Origin: Burkholderia sp. Bp9142 | Lineage (GTDB): Bacteria; Pseudomonadota; Gammaproteobacteria; Burkholderiales; Burkholderiaceae | Direction of reading: 5' to 3' | Assembly (NCBI RefSeq): GCF_003853415.1 | Contig: NZ_QTPP01000001.1 | Coordinates: 434,001-498,000, forward strand | DNA: 64,000 nt | Shown here: positions 21,747 to 31,234 of the stretch, piece after piece | Numbering within the stretch: position 1 is the stretch's first letter | Layout of the letters: each line of letters begins with the position of its first letter | Translations under genes and position numbers: made by a program | The notes under the pieces: model-generated | What the model was told of the DNA's origin: nothing | Databases searched by the model: none | Seen by the model: only the letters and a program-made list of their open reading frames with translations

Positions 21747-24700
21747 GATCCGTGCGGCCTCCCGCGAACGGCTGGCAGATCAGCAGGGTTACGGATACCA
21801 ATGTGCGTTTCATTTGGATCTAGTGATACAAGTCCACGATCATTAAGTTGATTCCCAGCGGGATCTTCCTTGTGGACATGCGCGTTATTTCCCGATCTAT
21901 AAGGACAAGGGCACTTGTTTCCGTATTTATGAACCCGGACCTCTGATCCGTCCGCATGCTTCCAAGTCTCGTTCACGCCATTGTCTTTCGTTTTGGCAAA
22001 GCCCGCATCATTCAGCACCGATCCTACACGTGGCGCACTTCGTCCTTTCACCCGAGGTAGATCGGATGCAGCAGAAAGCCCCAACGGATCGCCCCACTGC
22101 ACCGGATTCGGCGCGTACTGCCAGACGTTGATCCCACCCGCCAACCCGATCGGGTCCTTCGATATGAACCGCCCACTGCCCGGATCATAGTACCGATACC
22201 GGTTGTAATGCAGCCCCGTCTCCTCATCCCGATACTGCCCCTGAAACCGGATCGCGTTACCCGTCTCATTCCGCTCCGGCGTCTCCCCCCACACCGTCTT
22301 CTCTCCACCCCACGCCCGATACCGCCCGACCCACACCACTTTCCCCGACTCATCCAGCAGTTCCTGCGGGGTCCCCAGATGATCGTTCTGATAGAACAGC
22401 GTCGCGTGCCGCGTCTTCGCCGGCACCTGCACGAACCGCCCCTCCGCGTCCGTCGCGACGAATGCCGCCTCCACCAGCGTCTCGTCCAGCCGCGCCAGCG
22501 GCTCGAACGTCCCCGGTTCGTGCAGATACAGCGACGCGCCCTGCCACTGATGCCGCTCCCTGAACGTATGCATGCGCTGCGCCACCGGTACCGAATCCGC
22601 ATCGTCCGGATCTTCCCGAACCATCCGCGTCGGCCGATACGTCACCGGCTCGCGCTCGCCCTGCTGCAGCGGCGGGATATGGAACCGCTCCTCCATCAGC
22701 AGCACGTCGCCGTCCCAGGTGAACAGGGTCCGCTCGATACTGCCGTCCTTGCTTCCCACCTCCTTCACCGTCCTGCGACCGAACGCGTCGTACGCGAAAT
22801 TCACCTGCAATTCCGGCTTCACCGCGCCCGGAATCCACGTCGCCGTGCCGTCCTCCGTCCGCTCGATCCGGTCGATCTCGTGCGCCGCCGGCGGTTTCGC
22901 AAAGCGCCTCGCCTCTCGAAGCCGATGCGCCACGTCGTACTTGAACAGCCACGTCACGCCACCCGGTTCGACCCGGCGCACCAGATTGCCGTATGCATCA
23001 TGCTCGTAGCGCGTGCGGCTCAGTTCCTTCAGCACGTTCCCCACGCACTTCGGCAGCGCCTTCTCCCAATCCCACAGCGCCTCGCACTCGCCCGCCACCT
23101 GCATGCGCCGCGCGAGCTGTGCCTCCGGCAACCGTTCCCCCGGATGCGCATCCCACCATGCGCGGTCCTGCGCCATCTGTCGCTGCATCCGCGCCATCAC
23201 CGACTCGAGTGGTTCGTCGGTCGGCCGGGGCGGGATCTTCTCCGGATCCACCGGGTTGCCTGCCGGGTCGAACGCAAACACCTCCTGCAGATCGAGCGTC
23301 GTTGCCTTCAGCAAACGCCCCGTCGGGTCGTACAGGTAGTCGGTCACCCCGCGCGCGCGATCCTCGATGCGCATCAGGTGACCGGCCGCGTCGTACTGGT
23401 ACCGGCGTCCGGCCATCCAGTCCGCCAGCCGCGCGCTCCCGTCACGCCGCACGGCCATGCGCTGCAATCGTCCTGCCGGATCGTATTCCCGAACCTGCTC
23501 GAAGCTGCGATACCGGCGCACGATCTCGCGATGCAGCTTGTCGCGCTCGAAGTCCACGAGTGGCTGGCCGTCCAGCAACACGCCATGCAAATGGCCCGAT
23601 CCATAGCGCAGCCAATCGATCGTGCGGGTATTGGGCAGCTGCGTGCGAATCCGGTTGCCGAGTGCGTCGTATTCGTGGCGAGTCACCGACGTGTACATCC
23701 CGTCGGTGTCCGGACGAATCGTCTGCTCCTCCGCGACCAGGTTATCGGCTTCGTCGTAATACAGCCGGACACTCCCCCGGTGATTCTGCGCGGTGGTCAG
23801 CCGGCCGCGGGCGTCGTAATAAAAACGCTCGTTTGCGTGACCGCTACCGCCCGCGCCCTTCGTCTCGCGTTGCGTCAACCGCCCCAGCGGATCGCGCACA
23901 TAGGTCGTCTCGATGTCGCCTTGCCGCGAGCCGGCGAGTTGCCCTGCCTCGTCCCACCGGTAGTGCGTCGTGCTGCCGTCGAAATCCGTCTGCTCGATCA
24001 GCCGCCCCGACGCGTCGTAGCCGAATCGCGTCTGCTCGCCGTTCTCGTTGGTCAGCCGGTCCAGCCGCCACTGCCGGTCGTATCCATACAAGAGCTCCCG
24101 GCCCGCCGCGTCCCTGCGCCAGGTCGGTTGCCGACGCGCGTTGAAGGTGTATTCGGTAATCTGTCCCGCGCCGTCACGGTAGGTGCGCAGGTTGCCTTCG
24201 GCATCCCACGTAAAGCGTTCTTCGACGCCATCCGGATGCGTGACGCTGACGATCTGCCCCCGGGCATCGCACCGGTAGCGCGTGACGTGGCCTTCGGCGT
24301 CGGTGATCATGGAAGGATGGCCACGCTCGTCGTAGCCATACCGCGTCGCGTGGCCGGAGCAATCGGTCGCCTCGGTCAGCCGGCCGGCCTGGTCGTAACG
24401 GAATCGCCTCACGCCGCCCTTCGGATCGGTCAGCGACAGCAACTCGCCCTGGGTGCCCCACGCATAGCGCGTCGTGCGCCCCGCTGCGTCCGTCACCGAG
24501 ACCGGCCGCCCGAGCCCGTCGTAGGCCGTCTGCGTGACACGACCCTCCGGCGCGGTGACCGTCACCGGCAAACCGCTGTCGTCGTAGTCGATGCGGGTGG
24601 TATTGCCGAGCGCATCGGTCTCGGCCGTCAGGCGCCCCTGCTCGTCGTAGGCAAAGCGTTGCGTGTGACCCAGCGCGTTTTTTGTACCGACCAGGCGGTG

Positions 24701-26605
24701 CCGGTCGTCCCATTCATACGAGTCGGCCGAGCCGTCAGGGTGCTCGACCAGCACGATCCGGTTGTCGTGATCGTAGCGATGGATCGTCGCGTGGCCGTCT
24801 GCATCGGTGACCACCGTGTGCCAATGCTCGCGGTGGTACGCGAAATACGTGTCGTCCTGCGGCGGTTGCCCTTCATTGCCGAACCACGTGCGCACGCACT
24901 TCGCGTCGGCCGGGGCCGGCACGCCTTCGCGGCGGCCCGGCCAGTCCCAGGTCAGGTTCGCGGCGTGGCCGTTGAAATCCGTATGGCGCGTGAGCAGATG
25001 GTGCGCGTACGCATAGGTCCGCCGGCACCCGAGCATGTCGACGTGGCCGACGAGGTCGCCTTCGGCGCTATACGCGTAGCGCGCGAGCGCCTCGTTGGCG
25101 AGGCCCGGTACGCCGGCGCGGTAGATCGCCGAGACGCGGCCGCCGACATAATCGATGCGGATCGCGTTGCCCGCATCGTCACCGATCGCGACGAGTTCGT
25201 CCGCGGCGTTATAGGTGAAACCCAGGCCGAGGCCATCGCGGTGCTTGCGGGACGCGAGGCGATAGCGAACGAGCGTGGCCGTACCGTGTCGCTCATAGCG
25301 TTCGTGCGAGCCGTCGGGATACGCGAGCAGGACATGCCGTGCATCGGGACGCGTCACGCTGAATTGCTCGGTCGGCACCTCGATCGTTTCGCCGACCGCC
25401 ACCCGCGGCAGCGGCACCGCCCGGCCATCCGGGTCGAAGAACGTCAGCGCGCCGTCGCGCTCCTCCAGCGACAGGTGATACGGGCTGCTCCAGCGTGCCC
25501 CGAGCGGGCTCGCATCGTAGGCGGCAAGGCTCGACCGGTAGCGGCGCTTCCACACGATCGGCACGATCGCGTCGACCACGAAGTCGGTCTGTTCGAGGTT
25601 CTCGTCGCCCATCGCATAGTTGACCGGTTTCGCACTCGCGGTCCGCGGGCAGCCGCAACCGTCCTTCGCCGGCAGCGCGCTCGGCGGCGCGCCCTTCTGC
25701 GTCGAATCGCGGTGCGCGCCGGGCTTGCGGTGCGGCTCGCGCATCGTGCCCGGCACGGCCTGCGCCACATGCGACGGAATCCCGCGCGCCTTTCTCGCCT
25801 TGATTTCGGCGGTGATTTGAGCGGCCATGAACAGCAGGCTGCCCGCCTCTTGCGCGCTACCGAACGCGCTGTTCAGCATCAGTTCGGTATGCAGATCGAA
25901 CGCGTCCAGCCATGCGACGATCGCGTCGCGCTGGCCGGACAGCTTGAGAAGCTGGTCGATGCCGACGAGCGCGATCTCCTCCGTTGACGGCACCCACGAC
26001 AGGAAACCCGGGTTCTTCCGGATGCGCCCCATCTGCTCGGCCGCCGACACGGGGTTCAACACGAAGCGCCGCAGGGTCTGCGACGCTTCGCTCACGCCCT
26101 TGACGATGTCGTCCTGCCACTTCCGGAGATGCGTATCGAGTTCCGCCATGAAGGCGAGCACGTCGCCGCCGGCCGTCGCCCAGAACAGATCGACCAGCAC
26201 CGCTGCGCCCGCCCCTTTCGCGAAGGCGAGCAGCACCTCCTTGACGACCGCGCGCGCCGGCCGCGTCGCATTGCCCGCGGCGGGCACGACACCGATCGCA
26301 TCGATCGCGAGAATCGCCCAGTTGAACACCTTCGTCGTGCCGCCCGGCTCGCTGCAGATCCGGTGGATGTCGACGCCGACGTCGTACAGCGACATCGCAT
26401 TGCCGACGAACGGCACCATGTACAGGCACTGAACGAAGATCTCGAGGCGGGGGTCCCCGACGGATTCGACGCCGGCCGCGATCAATCTCGGCGAGGTTTC
26501 AGGCGCAGGAAACGGGCTGACGATCACGCGCCGCGCTTCGGCGTTTTGCCGGAGGGCCGTCGGGATCGGGCGCTGAATGGTGGAGGGAGCTGCGGTTCCG
26601 GCCAT
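21743..26605 (-). CDS. rhs: Full-length Rhs polymorphic toxin, T6SS-associated
   Basis: 1620 aa. Residues 1-290 form an N-terminal region with hydrophobic helices (about 55-85, 92-140 and 160) and no PAAR motif. Residues about 320-1510 are the Rhs core with repeated YD motifs (for example GYDERGHPSMITDAEGHVTRY) that form the toxin-enclosing shell, ending in RFISKDPIGLAGG and DPLGL, the self-cleavage region. Residues 1511-1620 (21746-22075) are a variable tip with DGSEVRVHKYGN, CPCP and HIGIRNPADLPAVRGRPHG; I think it is a small polymorphic toxin domain but cannot name the activity. It lies 45 bp after vgrG, which would deliver it. The immunity gene overlaps its stop. Confidence 0.92.
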   Translation of the reverse strand: MAGTAAPSTIQRPIPTALRQNAEARRVIVSPFPAPETSPRLIAAGVESVGDPRLEIFVQCLYMVPFVGNAMSLYDVGVDIHRICSEPGGTTKVFNWAILAIDAIGVVPAAGNATRPARAVVKEVLLAFAKGAGAAVLVDLFWATAGGDVLAFMAELDTHLRKWQDDIVKGVSEASQTLRRFVLNPVSAAEQMGRIRKNPGFLSWVPSTEEIALVGIDQLLKLSGQRDAIVAWLDAFDLHTELMLNSAFGSAQEAGSLLFMAAQITAEIKARKARGIPSHVAQAVPGTMREPHRKPGAHRDSTQKGAPPSALPAKDGCGCPRTASAKPVNYAMGDENLEQTDFVVDAIVPIVWKRRYRSSLAAYDASPLGARWSSPYHLSLEERDGALTFFDPDGRAVPLPRVAVGETIEVPTEQFSVTRPDARHVLLAYPDGSHERYERHGTATLVRYRLASRKHRDGLGLGFTYNAADELVAIGDDAGNAIRIDYVGGRVSAIYRAGVPGLANEALARYAYSAEGDLVGHVDMLGCRRTYAYAHHLLTRHTDFNGHAANLTWDWPGRREGVPAPADAKCVRTWFGNEGQPPQDDTYFAYHREHWHTVVTDADGHATIHRYDHDNRIVLVEHPDGSADSYEWDDRHRLVGTKNALGHTQRFAYDEQGRLTAETDALGNTTRIDYDDSGLPVTVTAPEGRVTQTAYDGLGRPVSVTDAAGRTTRYAWGTQGELLSLTDPKGGVRRFRYDQAGRLTEATDCSGHATRYGYDERGHPSMITDAEGHVTRYRCDARGQIVSVTHPDGVEERFTWDAEGNLRTYRDGAGQITEYTFNARRQPTWRRDAAGRELLYGYDRQWRLDRLTNENGEQTRFGYDASGRLIEQTDFDGSTTHYRWDEAGQLAGSRQGDIETTYVRDPLGRLTQRETKGAGGSGHANERFYYDARGRLTTAQNHRGSVRLYYDEADNLVAEEQTIRPDTDGMYTSVTRHEYDALGNRIRTQLPNTRTIDWLRYGSGHLHGVLLDGQPLVDFERDKLHREIVRRYRSFEQVREYDPAGRLQRMAVRRDGSARLADWMAGRRYQYDAAGHLMRIEDRARGVTDYLYDPTGRLLKATTLDLQEVFAFDPAGNPVDPEKIPPRPTDEPLESVMARMQRQMAQDRAWWDAHPGERLPEAQLARRMQVAGECEALWDWEKALPKCVGNVLKELSRTRYEHDAYGNLVRRVEPGGVTWLFKYDVAHRLREARRFAKPPAAHEIDRIERTEDGTATWIPGAVKPELQVNFAYDAFGRRTVKEVGSKDGSIERTLFTWDGDVLLMEERFHIPPLQQGEREPVTYRPTRMVREDPDDADSVPVAQRMHTFRERHQWQGASLYLHEPGTFEPLARLDETLVEAAFVATDAEGRFVQVPAKTRHATLFYQNDHLGTPQELLDESGKVVWVGRYRAWGGEKTVWGETPERNETGNAIRFQGQYRDEETGLHYNRYRYYDPGSGRFISKDPIGLAGGINVWQYAPNPVQWGDPLGLSAASDLPRVKGRSAPRVGSVLNDAGFAKTKDNGVNETWKHADGSEVRVHKYGNKCPCPYRSGNNAHVHKEDPAGNQLNDRGLVSLDPNETHIGIRNPADLPAVRGRPHGS
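22076..22360 (-). repeat. Rhs core duplication, copy in full-length rhs
   Basis: Partner of 19350-19634. It covers codons 1416-1510 of the full Rhs protein up to DPLGL, immediately before the toxin tip. Confidence 0.85.
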
Positions 26606-26650
26606 GGGTTGTTATCGGTTTTGAACGGGAAAAGGAATGCGGGGCGCCAG

Positions 26651-29449
26651 TCAGCGCGACACGGTGGATTTGACGAGGTCCGGAGCAGCGCCGGGACCCG
26701 CAGCCGCCGCGCCGTTGGCCACGGAACGCACGAGCGGCCGGCCTGTCATGTCTGGAGCGGACCGAGCGACAGCGGCGACATCGCCTTGCGCGACGCTCGT
26801 CGCCTTCGCCTTGATCGCCGCGACCGACTCCAACGCTCGCGTCGCTGCGGCCGCCTCCGGAATCGCCGCGGCCATCGCTGCCCCGACGAGGCTAGGCACG
26901 GTCCGGGCGGCGTCACCGGATGCCGCGAAGTGCGGCGCGCCCTTCGGTTCACCCCACTTGCGTGCGTTGTCCTGAAGATCGTGGGCTTCCTCGAGATACT
27001 CGACAGCACCGCCGCCACGCGGCACATTCGCCACCGTGCCTCTTCCGTTGGCATCCAGTCGCCCCTCGCGCCACGAACCGTCCGGGAACGTCACTCGATA
27101 CGGTGCGTTCCTGACGGGTTCTCCGTTCGGATACGCATGCCAGAGCTGAATGCCGGTCTTTTCCTGTTCGGGCATCAGCGGCAGTGCCTGCCGTCGCGTC
27201 GCGGACGGCCCGGCATTCAGCGGCCCATTCAACCGGATTTCGGCCGCACTGCCGATCTCCACCAGCCCGCCTTCGAGCTTGATATATGCGCCGCCGCACA
27301 TCAGCACCAACGCCTTCCGCGCATTCAGCGTCACGGCATCCGACGTGCTTGCGATCGTCACCCCCTTCAGCGCCGTCAGTTCAAGCGCGTCCGCTTGCGC
27401 CTGAACGTCGACCTTGCCCGCGCCCGCGTACAACTTCATCCCCTGCGCATGCGCATACAGCGACACTGCATTGCCCGCTGCAACCGTATAGTTGCCGCCG
27501 ATCGCCGCATCGGCATTGCCGCCCGTCGTCGTGAAGAGATGCCCGCCAGCCGCCAGTTGCATGTGTTCGCCGCTGGTCACGGCAACCCCGTGCGGTGCCG
27601 ATGCGAGCAACACGGCGGCCTCGAGATCCCGAACCTGCGCGTCGAGCAATGCCTGCTGCGCTTCGCAGGCCGCCACCGTCGCTCGCGCCTTCTCGACCGC
27701 ATCGGTCAGACTCCGCATGCGGGATCGCGCCGCGTCGAGCTGCTGCCGCGCGACCGTCATGTCGAAAGCGTGCCCGCCCGCGTTCGACTGCGCATCGGCC
27801 GACAGGAACAGCCCCTTGCCGGCGCGCAGTACGCCACGCTCGTCGGTTCTGACTTCGAACCCGTCGCCGCGAGCCTCCTTGCGCCGATCGACGAGGTGAC
27901 CAAGATTGATCTGGGTCTTGCCGCCGAAATCGGTCGACAGCTTGATGCCTTCGCGCCCCTTCCGGTCCTCGAAGCGAAGCTTGTTGTTCGCTCGCGTGCG
28001 AATCACGTTGCGCGTGTTGAAACCATCCCGGCTCGTGACCAGGTCGACGGCCTGACTGTGATGCTGCGCGTGCGCGATATACGGCCGGTTCGGGTTGCCG
28101 CCGGCAAATGCAACCGCGACTTCGGTATCGGCCAGCAGCGGAAAGTGGAATCCCGTCTGATGGCTGCCCGCGAAGGGCTTGGCGAGGCGCAGCGGCACGC
28201 ACTCGCCGCCGGCCGGCCATGTGTCGAAGTCGAAATCGAAGCGTACGGTGTAACACCCTTCGCTCGTCAGGTGCGCATACGGTGAAGCGTCCGGCGTCGT
28301 GACTCGTGCCGACAACGTGCCGGCAATCGTCGGCCAGCGGCGCTCGTCGAGTTTCAGCCGAAATGGCCGGCCGCACGGAATCGCATCGAACGTATTGATG
28401 TACGACGCATCGCGGCCGCCGGCATGACGCACCGACACGATCACGATCCCGTGCGGCGCGTCGGCCGGCTGCTCGTCGAGCTTCGCGACAAGCCCCGGTG
28501 CGAAGTCGACGACCGAACTCTTGCCCGAATACGTGACCTGCCATGCGAGCGCCGCCTCGTGGCGCAATTGCGCTTCGCGCCGGGCTTCGTCGCCATCCGG
28601 ATGATGGGTGCCGTAGACGTAGCTCGCGCCCCATGTCGTCGGATCGTCGCGCGCGATGTTCGCTTCGGCGTTGAACCGGTCGTCAGCCTTCTCGGGGTTG
28701 TAATCGGCGACCTTGATCGAGCGAGGAATCGTTTCGCTCAACGATTCGAGCGAAAGCACGGCTTCGTGACCGCTTTCGAGACCGCTTGCTTCGCGGTACG
28801 GAATGGTGATTTGCGGACGGTACGAATAGGCATCGACATCATCGCCGAAATGCAGTTCGTCGCCATGCTGTCCCGCCCGGAAAAAACAGAACAATCCGGT
28901 TTGTTCCATCAGCAGGCGGATGTAAGCCCAATCGGACATCCGGTACTGCATGCGAAACGCAAGACGCGGATACGCGTGCCGCAGCTTGAACGAAAACTGG
29001 TGCGCGCGGAATTCGTGCCGCCTGAGGATCGATTCGATGATCTCCGGCACGGACTGTTGCTGATAAATGCGGGTCGCCTCCACGAGGCGCAAACGGGCGA
29101 CGAACGGCTCGACGACGATCCTGTACGACACGAAATCGCGCGTCTTGCGGATCTGGCCGAACGCGGTGATGCAGCCGGCGAATCGACGCACCGCGTCCGT
29201 CGGGCCGTTCGTGCCCGGCGGCTCGATCGTGAAGGTCGCGGGACGATTGAGGTAATCGGCACGTGCGAGCGAAACCGGGCTCGTCAGCGTCACCTCGATC
29301 CGATAGGGCTCGCCGAGTCGCTCGTCGAGCACGAACGACATGATCGACAGATCCTGCGCCGCGGGTGCGCCGGGCACCTCGAGGAAATACGACTGACGAC
29401 CGGTTTTCCACTGTGCGACTGCGCGTTGCGTATCTCGTTCTCGGACCAT
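26651..29449 (-). CDS. vgrG: Type VI secretion spike protein VgrG with DUF2345 and C-terminal extension
   Basis: 932-aa T6SS tip protein. The N-terminal gp27-like region (about 20-350) is followed by the gp5-like OB segment (FPLLADTEVAVAFAGGNPNRPYIAHAQHH near 440), then a DUF2345 beta-helix (about 560-750, with GVAVTSGEHMQLAAGGHLFTT). The segment near 775-840 (IQLWHAYPNGEPVRNAPYRV, DGSWREGRLDANGRGTV) looks like a transthyretin-like adaptor used to dock effectors, and the last 70 residues are Ala-rich. It is the first gene of vgrG-rhs-immunity. No other T6SS structural genes are in the window, so the apparatus must be encoded elsewhere. Confidence 0.93.
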   Translation of the reverse strand: MVRERDTQRAVAQWKTGRQSYFLEVPGAPAAQDLSIMSFVLDERLGEPYRIEVTLTSPVSLARADYLNRPATFTIEPPGTNGPTDAVRRFAGCITAFGQIRKTRDFVSYRIVVEPFVARLRLVEATRIYQQQSVPEIIESILRRHEFRAHQFSFKLRHAYPRLAFRMQYRMSDWAYIRLLMEQTGLFCFFRAGQHGDELHFGDDVDAYSYRPQITIPYREASGLESGHEAVLSLESLSETIPRSIKVADYNPEKADDRFNAEANIARDDPTTWGASYVYGTHHPDGDEARREAQLRHEAALAWQVTYSGKSSVVDFAPGLVAKLDEQPADAPHGIVIVSVRHAGGRDASYINTFDAIPCGRPFRLKLDERRWPTIAGTLSARVTTPDASPYAHLTSEGCYTVRFDFDFDTWPAGGECVPLRLAKPFAGSHQTGFHFPLLADTEVAVAFAGGNPNRPYIAHAQHHSQAVDLVTSRDGFNTRNVIRTRANNKLRFEDRKGREGIKLSTDFGGKTQINLGHLVDRRKEARGDGFEVRTDERGVLRAGKGLFLSADAQSNAGGHAFDMTVARQQLDAARSRMRSLTDAVEKARATVAACEAQQALLDAQVRDLEAAVLLASAPHGVAVTSGEHMQLAAGGHLFTTTGGNADAAIGGNYTVAAGNAVSLYAHAQGMKLYAGAGKVDVQAQADALELTALKGVTIASTSDAVTLNARKALVLMCGGAYIKLEGGLVEIGSAAEIRLNGPLNAGPSATRRQALPLMPEQEKTGIQLWHAYPNGEPVRNAPYRVTFPDGSWREGRLDANGRGTVANVPRGGGAVEYLEEAHDLQDNARKWGEPKGAPHFAASGDAARTVPSLVGAAMAAAIPEAAAATRALESVAAIKAKATSVAQGDVAAVARSAPDMTGRPLVRSVANGAAAAGPGAAPDLVKSTVSR

Positions 29450-29585
29450 GCTTCTCTCTCGGCAACCGTCTTTTTTCTCGGAAGCTGAAGGGATAAAGGA
29501 TGGCCGGATTCACGTCCAGCGAATGGCAACGGTCTGCAACAATGTTCGTGGCCGATCACGCCAATCGACATGACCGACCACCCTT

Positions 29586-30203
29586 TCACGCCGCCTTGCG
29601 CGCGTCCGCGATCCGCTGCGGCGCCTTCGGCCGCGCATACAAGCGTTCGAGATACGCCCGCAATTGCGGGAACGGTTCGATCAGGTTGCACTCGCTCGCC
29701 CAGTCGATCAGATACGCGGTCACGCAATCGGCCACCGTCAGCGTATCGCCGACGATGAATTCACGCCCTTCGAGATGCCGGTCGAGGATCGTGGCCATCG
29801 CCGTGAAGTCCTCGCGCGCGAGTTCGATGTCGGCCGGCGAACGCTTCTCGGGTGGATAGATGAACGTATGCCGCGTAATGCGCCACAGCGGCTGCTCGAG
29901 CTCCGTCACCGCGAACATCACCCACCGATAAGCCTGCGCACGCAGCGCCGGATCGGTGGGCAGCAGCGCCTTCTCCGGATACTTGTCCGCGAGATACAGC
30001 ACGATCGCGGCCGACTCGGGAATCACGAGGTCGCCGTCCACCAGCACGGGCACCTTGCCGGCCGGGTTGAGGCGCAGGAATTCGGGCCGCTTGTGCTCGC
30101 CCGCCAGCAGGTTGACCGACACGAACTCGAAATCCGCGTCCAGTTCCTTCAGCCCCCACAACGCGCGTTGCGAGCGGGTGCCGGCAAATCCGTAAAGCTT
30201 CAT
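29586..30203 (-). CDS. Glutathione S-transferase
   Basis: 205-aa cytosolic GST. Thioredoxin-fold N-terminal domain with MKLYGFAGTRSQRALWGLKEL, the cis-Pro loop GKVPVLVDGDL and the glutathione-binding PESAAIVLYLADKY (Glu-Ser pair near residue 63). The helical C-terminal domain includes FIVGDTLTVADCVTAYLIDW. The ATG at 30203 has GGAGACTGG upstream. It lies 95 bp downstream of a YciI-like gene and probably shares its transcript under the divergent MarR regulator, suggesting a role in detoxification of an electrophile or phenolic compound (inference). Confidence 0.9.
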   Translation of the reverse strand: MKLYGFAGTRSQRALWGLKELDADFEFVSVNLLAGEHKRPEFLRLNPAGKVPVLVDGDLVIPESAAIVLYLADKYPEKALLPTDPALRAQAYRWVMFAVTELEQPLWRITRHTFIYPPEKRSPADIELAREDFTAMATILDRHLEGREFIVGDTLTVADCVTAYLIDWASECNLIEPFPQLRAYLERLYARPKAPQRIADARKAA

Positions 30204-30298
30204 CGCCAGTCTCCATCCAGAATGTCGGGAAATGCGCGCCATGCCGGCCGCGGCGCATCGACGACGCGCGGCGCCCGGCAGGGTTCATCGCGCATCGT

Positions 30299-30667
30299 TC
30301 ACGCGCCGGGAATCGCCAGCACCGGCATCACGTCGATCGACTCGCCCGGGAACAGCGTGAAATGCGGATGACCTTCGAACAGCGCGGCGGCCGCGTCGTG
30401 CGATGCGGCGCGCACGACGGTAAAGCCGCTCATCGCATTGGCGGTGTCCGTGATGCCGCCCTTGCCGATGGTCTTGGTCTTGCCGAGCGGGCCGCCCATC
30501 TCGACGATCGCGTCGCGATGGCGGTCGACCCATGCATGCCATGCGGCAATGCCGTCCCGCTCGCGCGTGCGCCGCTCCTCCTCCGGTAGCGCCATCCACG
30601 CCTTCATGGCCGGACTCTCCTTGCTGCCGAGGAATACGGCGAGATACAACTGCTGTTGCGCACTCAT
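30299..30667 (-). CDS. YciI-like (YCII-related) protein
   Basis: 122-aa small alpha-beta protein of the YCII/DGPF group (ferredoxin-like fold), with GPLGKTKTIGKGG and SGFTVVRAASHDAAAALFEGHPHFTLFPGESIDVMPV. The function of the group is mostly unknown; some members are lyases or dechlorinases of aromatic compounds. A strong GGAGGAGG ribosome site precedes the ATG at 30667. It is divergent from marR, with the promoter/operator region at 30714-30742 between them, and precedes a GST gene. Confidence 0.85.
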   Translation of the reverse strand: MSAQQQLYLAVFLGSKESPAMKAWMALPEEERRTRERDGIAAWHAWVDRHRDAIVEMGGPLGKTKTIGKGGITDTANAMSGFTVVRAASHDAAAALFEGHPHFTLFPGESIDVMPVLAIPGA

Positions 30668-30713
30668 GCTTCCTCCTCCGATGACGGGCGCCGCGGGCTG
30701 CCGCGCCTCGACC

Positions 30714-30742
30714 TTGACAAGATAGGTTGATATCAACACAAT
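30714..30742 (+). promoter_or_regulatory. marR promoter with overlapping MarR-type operator
   Basis: TTGACA (30714-30719), a 17-bp spacer and CACAAT (30737-30742) form a sigma-70-like promoter toward marR. The perfect 12-bp palindrome GTTGATATCAAC (30726-30737) lies in the spacer, where a bound dimer would block RNA polymerase and could also affect the divergent yciI-gst operon. Confidence 0.7.
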
Positions 30743-30748
30743 TGCAAC

Positions 30749-31216
30749 ATGGCACGAAAAGAAAAGCTCCCCTTCGAAGCGACGCTGATGGTGCGCGATT
30801 GCTGCCTGTGCCTGCACATGCAGCGCGCGGCGCGCAATCTCGCGCGCATCTTCGACGATGTGCTGCGTCCGCTGGATCTCACCAACGGCCAGTTTTCGCT
30901 ATTGATGTCGCTGAACCGGCCGAAGCCGGCCGCGATGAAATCGGTCGCGTCGCTGCTCGCGATGGACCGCACCACGCTGACCGCCGCGCTCAAGCCGCTC
31001 GAGCGGCGCGGGTTGCTCACCATCACGCAGGATCCGGACGACAAGCGCAGCCGCCTGCTGGAACTCACGCCGGCCGGTCATCAGCTGCTCGCCGCGGCGT
31101 TCCCGCTGTGGCAGCAAACGCACGCCGACATCGAACGGCCGTTCGCACCAGGAGCAGTCGATGTGTTGCGCGGCCAGTTGCGCGCGCTGTCGGAGGATCC
31201 GGCTACGCGCGGATGA
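30749..31216 (+). CDS. MarR-family transcriptional regulator
   Basis: 155-aa winged-helix dimer. Recognition region KSVASLLAMDRTTLTAALKPLERRGLLT and the wing QDPDDKRSRLLELTPAG are typical MarR features. The N-terminus has three close cysteines (VRDCCLCLHMQRAARNLAR, residues 18-21), which could allow redox sensing, as in OhrR/DUF24-like relatives (inference). The gene starts 7 bp after the -10 box of the promoter at 30714-30742, so the transcript is nearly leaderless. It is divergent from yciI-gst, its probable targets. Confidence 0.92.
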   Translation: MARKEKLPFEATLMVRDCCLCLHMQRAARNLARIFDDVLRPLDLTNGQFSLLMSLNRPKPAAMKSVASLLAMDRTTLTAALKPLERRGLLTITQDPDDKRSRLLELTPAGHQLLAAAFPLWQQTHADIERPFAPGAVDVLRGQLRALSEDPATRG

Positions 31217-31234
31217 CGCGGTGCGCCATGTGAT

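Noticed and set aside
22208-25987. Open frame of about 1260 codons on the + strand opposite rhs
   Set aside because: Antisense shadow of the Rhs core; repetitive Arg-rich translation without domains.
18485-29449. Possible prophage or integrative element around the Rhs/VgrG locus
   Set aside because: No integrase, tRNA attachment site or phage structural genes other than the T6SS spike; the only mobile element seen is the single insertion sequence.
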